A stretch of DNA of 64,000 nucleotides from Gigaspora rosea. Taxonomy: Eukaryota > Glomeromycota > Glomeromycetes > Diversisporales > Gigasporaceae. Where the stretch lies: assembly GCA_003550325.1 (NCBI GenBank), contig QKWP01001222.1, positions 65,945 through 129,944 of the forward strand. The letters run 5' to 3'. Position 1 is the first letter of the stretch, and each line of letters opens with the position of its first letter. A program made the translations under genes and the position numbers. The notes beneath the pieces were generated by a model. It saw only the letters and a list, made by a program, of their open reading frames with translations, was not told the DNA's origin and made no database searches. Of this stretch, positions 10,250-19,029 are shown piece by piece.

Positions 10250-10778
10250 TACTTTTAACTATACACCAATTTATAAAGAAGAACCAACTAAAATAAAAGT
10301 AGTACCAAAAACTGAGTATAACTCGATATCAACAAAATATAAAACACTGTATTTACAATATCTCAATAATACAATATATTAGATATTTATACATTTACCA
10401 AAAGATACTGATATTATTTCAGTACTCAAGTCGCAAATAACAGTCCAAATATCTGTAATACCAGACAGATATATATTTGGAAAAATTATATTACAGGTAT
10501 TTTCAACAAACATACCACCTTATGAAATAACAACATCATTATTTACTACTCAAGCAGAAAAAGCATTACATCCCTATGGATTATTGAAAGAAGAAATTAA
10601 AAAAGAAGCATACTATTGTGTCCCCATTTTGGACAAAGAACCTTTACAAATAATAGTACATCAAGGAACACCTGGAATCAAAATAAATATGTACAAAGAT
10701 GCCAATAATCAACCATTTATTGGAAAATACTATTATATTATTGCACTATTTGACAATGTACTCAAAGACGAAAAATAG
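10206..10778 (+). pseudogene. Unknown protein of the multi-ORF locus, one in-frame TAG
   Basis: ATG at 10212 (MNTYGTGQILEDSTFNYTP) in frame with a second half reading PDRYIFGKIILQVFSTNIPP, then QIIVHQGTPGIKINMYKDAN and YYYIIALFDNVLKDEK, stop at 10776. Only TAG 10380-10382 breaks about 190 codons. Composition suggests a folded beta-rich domain. The overlap with the ORF before it (10206-10249) could be a real gene overlap or a one-base shift inside a longer protein. No family recognised. Confidence 0.45.
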
Positions 10779-10846
10779 CTATTAGGATAGATATTTGGTA
10801 CGAATACATTTATATTAAAAAAAAAGTTCAAACTATTATAGCATAA

Positions 10847-11460
10847 ATGCCAATTTGTAGAAATTGCAAAATATACAAAGAAACAGACAACTTCGATATA
10901 AGTAAGAAAACCAAAAAGCAATATAAGTGCTGTAATAAATGCAGATTACGCCTTAACGATTCTAAAGCAAAAGAGTATAAAAGATTATACCATCAAAAGA
11001 AATCTATTGAAAAAAATACAAAAACTTGAGAAATTTATACAAGAAAATCCCGATCACGCTACAAAAATATATAAGTATACAAAATGTAGTGAATATAAGA
11101 AATCCTTACAATTCAAACTAGGACAAAGAGGAATATGCACCAAGTGTGCAGATTGTAGAAATAAAGAAAACCTTATTTTGAAAATACTTTAAAGGAAAAT
11201 GTGAATTAGGCACATATAAAGGACAATACCCAATATGAAAAGCTAAAAAACTTCAAACTCAAAAATGGAAATTGACGAAAGAACATGACAATGCTCAAGA
11301 TGTAGACAATATTGACCCATCTTTGAATACAAAGAACTTACTAAAATCTACGAAATGACGTACTATAATAATTGCGCATATTGCAGAAGAAATAACCAAT
11401 TAAAAGATAGATGATTAGTACAAGTCATTATATTTAGAAGAGATTCAGAAAAGAAATACA
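10847..11460 (+). pseudogene. Protein with three consecutive CxxC/CxxC zinc-ribbon-like units
   Basis: Unit 1 (ATG 10847): CRNCKIYKETDNF, then CCNKCRLRLND. Unit 2 (other frame, from 11007): CSEYKKSLQFK, then CTKCADCRNKEN. Unit 3 (from about 11283): QCSRCRQY, then YYNNCAYCRRNNQLKD. Each unit is about 45 residues with two Cys pairs, like the short zinc ribbons in HNH / phage endonuclease VII-type proteins and in many fungal repeat proteins. Unit 3 carries three in-frame TGA (11286, 11313, 11412) and the linker one more (11236); all would give Trp-plausible reading. Frame changes at about 11010, 11190 and 11280. Function unknown; nucleic-acid binding is the simplest guess. Confidence 0.45.
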
Positions 11461-11464
11461 AATA

Positions 11465-13058
11465 ATGTTATCACAAAGAATACATTCTGAAAACCTTATT
11501 TAGAAATGATGCAAGGAACTGGAGGAAAAGTAGATGTCTATACAGATAATTTTGGAAATGAAACCTTAGAAACAGAAGAAGATAAGCAATGCGAGAAACA
11601 CTTGAAGAATCAGGAATAATCCTTAACAAAGAAAAATTACAAAAGATCTGGAGTGAAATAGTGCCATCACAACTTGAATAGACCACTCAAAGATGTGAAG
11701 TTCAAGATGTGATATATAGCATTACACTCTTGATATTTATATATCTATGGGATTGGATACAAGAACCATTAGCAATAGAGCCAAATAAATTATCTGACTG
11801 GACATGGCATACATTTCAGGAAGTCGTATTTATGAACCTGATACCTATGCTACAGAAGAATCAAGACTTCATATTTCAAGAAATTGGAAAATACTTCAAT
11901 TACAGTCTGAGCTCTCTATAGTCATACCCTATATAGTCACACCTCTATATAAGCACCCAATATTGTACGACGGACTTAAAACATAGTAAAAAACCTCATT
12001 ATAGTCACAAATAACCTATAATCACTATCACAAAAAAAATTTGATTTTTTTATCAATTTTATTAATAAAAACCCTCGTTATAATCACAAATTTCGACTAA
12101 ATATAGATTATAACATCTGATTGGCCAATATTCATTTTCATGTATATTTAAAATATTCTATTAAAAATTCTTAAATGTTTGACAACAAATAACTTTTGAT
12201 GCAGTGGCCCGATTTGGATGAAACAACTACCAAAATGTTCGTCTCGATGAGACGATTCTAATGAGCCTAAGATCGTTAAAATCCAATTACAAGATCTTGT
12301 GATCGTTAAGGATTTGTGTCACTTCACATATTTAAGAATTGATTAAATTTAAACATCTAAATAAAAAATCTTTAATGATCTTAGCATTTTGTAGCTAAAT
12401 TTGGATGATTTTAGACTCTTTAAAATTGTCTCATAGAGTTAAACACTTGTTATTTTATTCAAATTGGGCCACTGGATCAAAAGTTTTTCATTACCAAACA
12501 TTTTAAATTTTTTAATACTATAGTATTTCAAATATGTGCAAATATATTACTTATTGTCCTTTGGTCATGTGACCATGTCAAGGTATTTTATTTATAGTCA
12601 CACCTCTATACAATCACCAAAATAGGGCGCAACCAACTTGTGATTATAGAGAGGTCTGACTGTACTGCGAAATAGAATCACTTGATGAACAAGAAGAATC
12701 CCTCATATCACTTATGATGGAAATAGAATTTAATAGCTTTAAAAAGAAGACAGAAAAATTAATGACTAAAGACATAGTCGCTATTGAAAAATACAAAAAA
12801 GGTGTAACCTTCAAGATTAATAGATTATGCAGAAGACTTACCAAAATTAATAAGTATCTTAATAATTATTACGGAAGAAAATTATTCGATTTTCGAGATA
12901 GAAATAAAGTATCAGAAAAAGTAAACTGTAATCCAATATTAGAAGAAATAAGACAGAACGCACCAACTGAATATAGTAAAATCCAAAATATCATATACAG
13001 ATATACAGTACATAAAACTGGTGATAAGAAGAGTATCTTATGCCAATTGAAAATCTGA
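11465..13058 (+). pseudogene. Last ORF of the multi-ORF locus, helical protein, carries a MITE in frame
   Basis: From about 11590 a frame reads LEESGIILNKEKLQKIWSEI, TAG at 11679, then IFIYLWDWIQEP and LSDWTWHTFQEVVFMNLIPM up to 11902. A pogo-like MITE with its TA duplication (762 nt, a multiple of three) is inserted there. The frame resumes at 12665 with CEIESLDEQEESLISLMMEI and FKINRLCRRLTKINKYLNNY, ending at a TGA at 13056-13058. The Trp-rich patch and the basic helical C-terminus suggest a nucleic-acid or membrane-associated protein, but nothing specific can be claimed. Before 11590 the reading is poor and in several frames. No family recognised. Confidence 0.45.
11903..12662. mobile_element. 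pogo/mariner-like MITE, TA target duplication
   Basis: Terminal repeats CAGTCTGAGCTCTCTATA (left) and, in reverse complement, CAGTCAGACCTCTCTATA (right), flanked by TA. The subterminal GTCACACCTCTATA occurs near both ends. A relative sits at 46661-47615 and a left-end fragment at 32166. No ORF for a transposase. The centre holds an imperfect palindrome of the GATGAG-core family. Confidence 0.8.
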
Positions 13059-13792
13059 ACAATTAATGATTATTTTAATGCTGATCAATCATAATAGATC
13101 AACTGGCACTATCTTACCGAATTATCAGTTAATCTGATAATCACTAGCAAAATCATCTGGCCACATAGATCGATGCCTCAACCCTATGAAATTGATGGGA
13201 CAGGCAGATCAATTTACAGCCAATCACAATCATCAATTTTAGTATACTGTACTAACTTTTAATTTTTTAAAATTATTAACTAAAGCTAATATAATAACTG
13301 GCTCATCAAATTTAATAAAAATTTATTTATTTAAATTCTACAGATATGTAAATTCTGTTTAAGGTGGTTGTCTAGATATTTTTGTTCGTATTTTTAAAAA
13401 TTTTAAATCATCAATTACAATTGAAGCAATACTAAATTTTTTTTAAACCTATAAAGTATGGATATTTCAATAACTTTATAGCCAAATTTGATTAATTTTT
13501 TTATTTGAATTATACAAGTTTGTAAAATTCTTTAAAAAATTTTTTTATTAAATTGAATCAGATGATTTTAAGTTATGTTTACTCATAGTTATTAAAAAAA
13601 TTCATTATAAAAGCAGTAGCAAAATTTTTTAAAACTTTGAGCAAAACATCTTAACAAGTACCAAAACAAATTTAATAAGAATTTTTTTTTAAATTCTATA
13701 GGTCTATAGAATTCAAATAAAAAAAAATTATTAAATTGGTTAGTTAAATATCAAAATCAATGTTGGAAATCTTATATTTTCGTGTTCTTATA
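13059..13792. other. AT-rich stretch without recognised content
   Basis: Only short A/T strings (AAATTTT, TTAATAAA). The first 180 bp after the last ORF are less AT-rich and could be the 3' non-coding end of the multi-ORF locus. Confidence 0.4.
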
Positions 13793-14134
13793 TGGGGTGT
13801 CCCCTATTAAAAGGGCCCATTTTTACATTCATCTCATTTTGAGATAATTGAGTTTAACTATTTGTTTTGATTTTCGAACTGATCTGGGATTAACCAAATT
13901 TCACACTTTTGATTGGTTAAATGTAGCAGATGACTATCGGGTAGTCTCGTGATGTGTTTGGCCTTAGACAACTTCGTTTAATATTTCTTTTGCATTATCT
14001 CTATTTTTTATTATGCAAATCGACTTTCATTTATAATTGAAAAATGTCAATCATGTTAAAATTTACATGAATCTAATAAAAACTCAATTTTTGAAAAATT
14101 GTAAAAATGGGCCCTTTTAATAGAAGACACCCCA
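13793..14134. mobile_element. 342-bp MITE, family TGGGGTGTC, copy 1
   Basis: Ends TGGGGTGTCCCCTATTAAAA and the reverse complement of TGGGGTGTCTTCTATTAAAA; TA on both sides. The subterminal AAAGGGCCCATTTTTACA is shared by both ends. Copy 2 at 43949-44290 has the same length in the other orientation. Confidence 0.8.
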
Positions 14135-14164
14135 TATGAACATACATTTAAATTTGAAATTATT

Positions 14165-14389
14165 TGTCAGGGATGATGCTAAAATCAGATGATCCTAAAA
14201 TTTTGATTTATTTTGATATAAAATTTTAAGTTTTTTTTGAGGTGTTTTTTCGTCTTTGTTTTATAAGGTTAGGATAAGGTTTGGGTGTAGATTTGATATT
14301 TAAAGAGTATATGTGGATTTTAGCAGGGCTTATAGTTTCAAATCGACCCCAAATTTCAGCATCATCTGATTTCAGCATCATCCCCGACA
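14165..14389. mobile_element. 225-bp MITE with TGTCAGGGATGATGCT ends
   Basis: Left end TGTCAGGGATGATGCTAAAA; right end is the reverse complement of TGTCGGGGATGATGCTGAAA. Flanking TTATT on both sides (14160-14164, 14390-14394). No ORF. Confidence 0.65.
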
Positions 14390-15159
14390 TTATTTAATAT
14401 TTTGTAAATGCTCTCTATAAAAAAATTTGAAACTATAATAATTCAAAAATATGTTCTCTATATAAGAATAATAGCTGTATAGAATTAAATATGAAAATCA
14501 TGTAAAGTTCCAAAATTATCTAAAAAAGAAAAGAATAGGGTTCCAAACTTTTGACCCATTTTTTTGCTATATTTAATTAGTAATTTTAGAAAACTAATTT
14601 TTTTAAGCTACTTTTAATTATTATTGAAGTTGCAGAAGAGTAAATTTTCTACATACTTCTATATAAAATTTTATTCTATAGTGCACCAAGTCACTTCATA
14701 TCAAATGCGCCAAATTTGGATATATATAAATACTTATTAGCCAATCAGAATGCGTTATATTCTAATTCTGATTGGATAAAAAAATATATAAAAAAAATTT
14801 TTAATTTTTTTATATTAAACATCAAAATTTTGAAAGCATAATAGCTTTAAACACATACTGTATAACTTTATAAACTTTTTTTTAAATATTATAACTGATA
14901 ATTTGGATAGTACTAATAAAAATAATAGTTTTTATCAGTTACATTTTTAAAAAATATTATTTAAAACTTAAGATTTTATATATTTATTAAAATATACGTG
15001 ATTTATGATATGAAGTTACCATAGTATTGATTTTTGAATTAACTAAATTTTAAATTAAACAAAACAGATCAACTAGTAACCATGATCTGTTTTTTAGATT
15101 AGATAGCTCAAAGATAATAGAAAAACTAGAGAACATTTGTAGTACCATATTTATGCAAA

Positions 15160-15400
15160 ATAATGCGCACCTGCGCATTATTTCGAGGAGATGCGCATTA
15201 TTTTGAGTACGTGCATAAGTGTTATTTCAGAGCAAAGGTCTAATTTCGATCAACCTCTAAATGCTTATTAAAGCATTAGTATGTGGGGTGCGCATTATTG
15301 CAGGATGCACATGGGCATTATTTCGAAACCAACTATGCTATTATAAGGAAATCCAATTTCCAAAATAATGCCTATGTGCATTATTTCGTGTAAATACAGT
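15160..15400. repeat. Cluster of GCGCATTATT-type motifs
   Basis: TGCGCATTATT or its variants (ATAATGCGCA, GTGCATTATTTCG, GGGCATTATTTCG) occur about eight times in 240 bp in both orientations. It may be a decayed foldback element or a protein-binding array. Confidence 0.5.
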
Positions 15401-16479
15401 AATCAAATATAGATTATTATTTATCTGTAAATTTTATTATTAATAAAAAGATAATTTAAAAGGCAAGAATTTAGAAAATCTTGACCAAATATGCATGCAC
15501 GACTGGGTTACCTGATTGCGAACTCTAGAAATGAATAAATATAAAAATAAGAAAGATTGGACAAAATTTGAATAAATTTCTGATATGTTCTAAACTAAAA
15601 ATATAAATTATTTTACTAATGAGAATATAAATAAATTTTGAAAACATTAAATTAAATAAATTTGTTTTCATGAAAATATAAAACTCAACCTGATTTTTAA
15701 TACAGGTCAAGATATTTTTATTTAGAGTTTTAAAAAAAATTTTGTATAGCTTTTACTTATTTTAATAGATGTTTTATTTTTTGAAAGCTTTGAATAAAAA
15801 TATATTGACACCCTCCTAACTAAATTAAATAAATTTTTATAAATTTGTAAAAAATTTTATTAATTTGGATAAATGAATTCCAAGAAATTTTTATTCAAAG
15901 TTGTAATATTTTGCTATATTATTTATTTTTTTAAAACTTTAAATCAAAATATTTATTATTATTTATCAAAATTGAATAAATTTTTGAATTCTATAAGATA
16001 ATAGAATTTAAATAAAAAATTTTTATTCAATTTGGTTAAATAGGTATCAAAATGGTTTTTTAAAGTACTGCATTTTATATACAGTATTTTAAGGTTAGAG
16101 TATACGTAAATCAATTTTTATATGATATGCATGGCAAATCAAGATTTTATATAGAGAATAAAAATATGCCACTAATAAAAATTTTCAAGAACACAATTAA
16201 TTTTTTTCAAAATCTTATATTTTGTAAATTAAAATATACTCTTTCTAAAGATATAAATTTTAATAAACAAATTATTTTAAAAAAGTATACTTGTATATGT
16301 TATAAAGTTTGCTATAGTGGCTTCAAATTTGCTGCAGAGCACAAAATTGTTTATTTTGATTGGTTAGATCATATAATCATTATATAATTTTTGTAAACAA
16401 AAAATCAATACCCAATTTTTAACTACATGCTTTTCAGCAAATATCTAACCAATATTAATAATTTACTACCTTTAGAATT

Positions 16480-17503
16480 TTTTTTTTTTGTGTTAAAGTT
16501 CCCGCTTTGGGTGAGGGTTTATTTAATCAAGCCTATGGATCAAGGGCGCCTCTTTGGATGCACCCACAATTGAGTTACATTGAATGAGAGTACAACTAGC
16601 CACACGTACAACTTTTGGTTGTCTAATTTAAGTAGTCCGTCCAAAGGTTCTACACTAGTTGCCATACCTACAACCCAACTAGGAATTGCCTATTTAAACC
16701 CTCTGGTCCAACGCTTCGCATGTCAATCCTACTTGTGATCACTAGTACAGCCCTCCGATACATTAGTCAGTCGAAGACAGTCCCGGATGCTACCTACATC
16801 CCCTTAGGACTAATTTATCCTCGCGAGTAAACTTGGTAGAGCAGTCCCTGTCCCACACAGGTATTACCTACACTTCGGTAACTTACGCACTCACCGAGGC
16901 AAGCAACTTGCAGTCAGGGGGTACCTAACCACTACCATTACCTACTTTTGCCCTTGTAAGGTTCACACCGACCCCGGTACCCACCATTACTTTCCTACTG
17001 GTTCATCACCGGGTGCCCCAAACTTCCAAACCAGTTGGCCCGGAAGGGTTGATCTACCCAGCATTAGGTGCTACTATGGTTTTTCTTCCCCTGGTACCTA
17101 ATTCCAGAACATAGGTCCTTTTCCTCCGGTACGACTCCGGCGGCCAGGTTGGTGGATCCTCTCCTCCGAAGATCATATCGTCCAGTTCTCCAGCTCCGGT
17201 TTCTGATATTCCAGTTCTGGTAGCACCGTTGAAGATCGTTGCTACCTCCTTACTCAGGACTTTCCAAATGGGTTTCCATTTCCCCGGTTCCTTGGATTTG
17301 TCTGTGTCACTGAACACAACTTTGCCCGAAAGCTTCCATTCGAGATGGTAACCAAGGACTACAGATAATATACCCAACCGATCGACAGGAAATGGTTACT
17401 GTAACACAGGTCTATTTTTCCAAAGTGTCACCAGTGGGATTTGAACCCTAGACCTGCCACTTGGGGGTGACAACTTACCAACTTCCCTAAGTCGCCACAC
17501 CCG
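16480..17503 (-). mobile_element. tRNA-headed SINE-like retroposon, copy 2, 16-bp TSD
   Basis: Flanked by TACTACCTTTAGAATT (16464-16479 and 17504-17519), an exact 16-bp duplication. Minus strand: head GGGTGTGGCGACTTAGGGAA with a clear B box GGGTTCAAATCCC (17447-17435), a GC-rich body, and a 3' end CCTCACCC...TTTAACAC followed by an A-run. The minus-strand ORF at 17377-17054 lies in the body and has a matching ORF in copy 1 (both contain PPTWPPESY), but copies differ by indels, so I read it as conserved non-coding rather than a gene. Confidence 0.75.
17435..17498 (-). promoter_or_regulatory. Internal Pol III promoter (A and B box) of SINE copy 2
   Basis: Minus strand: A-box-like TGGCGACTTAG at 17497-17487 and B box GGGTTCAAATCCC at 17447-17435, a good match to the tRNA B-box consensus. 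Spacing of about 40 nt is normal. Confidence 0.65.
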
Positions 17504-18018
17504 TACTACCTTTAGAATTACAAATACCTACTCTACAATTTTTATAATAAATTTTAAAATAACTTACTTAAGTAGTAATCCACAGTTTAAAGGGTCAAAA
17601 TTTCATAGTAAAAATCAGTAGAATTTTACTAATTGCATTATATAGAAGTAGAATGTTGTATATTTTTGTCATAATAAAAAACCCTATAGTAAACAAACAA
17701 TAAATACCCATATCATGTCATATACTAATATGATTTAAATGATTTAACTATCCTTAGAATTAGAAAGTAGGTTCTGCAAAGTTTAATTAGAAATTATAAA
17801 AGGTTTGCTTAGTAAAAAAATACTTTTATATGTAGAAAAGCCTTATTTGCACACTAAAGAAATTTACTATTAAATGTTCACCATAATTTATTATAAAATG
17901 ATCATCATTTTTTATCCTTTATCTGCATTTTACCACTTAATAAAATTTTTTTAATTTTAAAAAGAAAAATTTGCCATCAAGATTATATAAAAATTGATTT
18001 ACATATACTCTACCCTTA

Positions 18019-18917
18019 AGAGCATTGGTTTATAGTGATCTGTTATCATGGCAATCTGTTCCTATAGTGACCCTGTGATGGACCAATCAAAATTGATTCG
18101 ATTATGTGAATCATATTATAACCAATTTGTGAAGAGCAAATTGGTGAACATGTGACTTAGAGACTAGTGTTCTAACTCGAGTAGATATCATCTGGGTCAC
18201 CTGCAGGTAGACGGGTACTCTGATCAAACTATGGCCAAGGACTCGAAAAAGTTCAAATATAAATATATATGAATATATCAGAATTTTTTAGAGTTAGACA
18301 TGATCACATGATTTATATCAAGTTTGATTGGATAAAAATTATATGATAATATTTCTGTCATGATTTTTATTGTAAATCTACTTAAAGAATAAATGATTTC
18401 ATAATATTGTCATCGCTATTATTACTAATCTATTTTAATTATTTGTATTGATTCTGTTAGAAACAAGTTTTCAATAAAGAAAAAAAGTTTGATTCAGGGG
18501 TTTTTTCTTTGAATTAATATAGTAGTATTCCATAAAGCATATATTTATAGGAGAGTGGCAAATAGAATGTTTATTTTGCGTGTGAAGGTTAAAAAATAAA
18601 AATTGAATTAAATACTTAATTTGGTATAAAAATACCTTTGTTATATTATCTAATATTGGTTATAAAAGCAATTCGTTTAAATATTAAATTTTTTAAAAAC
18701 TTTTTTAACCAATATTTATTTAAAATGCTACCAAAACGTATTTCAGTATAAAATTGTGCACAAGAATTTCCAGAAGACTTTTTTGCGATAATAATGTCCT
18801 AATGTGCTGATTTTGTAATCATTCAGTAATTGGGAATACAAGACAACTATCATTACGTAAATAAATATAGCGAATCATAAAAAATTTAAAGAAAATGCAA
18901 GTTCTAGACAAACAAAT
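18019..18917. other. No gene recognised
   Basis: Mostly AT-rich. 18160-18260 has less AT-rich strings (GGGTCACCTGCAGG, ACTCGAGTAGA) that resemble those near 22150-22230 in opposite order. They might be the ends of the larger element that contains the hAT relic, but the match is weak. Confidence 0.35.
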
Positions 18918-18984
18918 GGGGTGAGTCAGTAGAAAAGGGACAAATTTATTAGATAAATTTGTCTCTTTTCTACTGACTCACCCC
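18918..18984. repeat. Near-perfect hairpin palindrome
   Basis: GGGGTGAGTCAGTAGAAAAG at the left pairs with CTTTTCTACTGACTCACCCC at the right through AAATTTATTAGATAAATTT. The same palindrome is the centre of the big palindrome at 29419-30172. Confidence 0.85.
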
Positions 18985-19029
18985 CAAATTTAATACAACA
19001 AACATTAAATACAACAATCAATAAAAATG

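Larger units (their letters stand above)
16089..18018. mobile_element. TTAAGGGTAGAG-family TIR element, carrying SINE copy 2
   Basis: Left end TTAAGGTTAGAGTATACGTA then AATCAATTTTTATAT; right end in reverse complement TTAAGGGTAGAGTATATGTA then the same AATCAATTTTTATAT. About 0.9 kb remains after removing the SINE. The 86-codon ORF at 16127 lies in the terminal region and looks like chance. Related ends occur at 22769, 40871 and 42533. Confidence 0.6.

Noticed and set aside
3950-11414. Firm claim that the locus uses a variant genetic code
   Set aside because: TGG and TGA are mixed, TAA and TAG also occur, and C-to-T decay explains part of it; kept as a hypothesis only.
2799-13058. Bacterial contamination
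   Set aside because: No bacterial gene organisation, a fungal-type zinc cluster, and the locus holds the same SINE and MITE families as the rest of the window.
17054-17377. 107-codon minus-strand ORF in SINE copy 2
   Set aside because: It matches only a 61-codon piece in copy 1 with indels between; treated as retroposon body, not a gene.
18918-18984. Rho-independent terminator
   Set aside because: The hairpin is AT-rich inside, has no T-tract, and recurs as part of a mobile palindrome in a eukaryotic genome.
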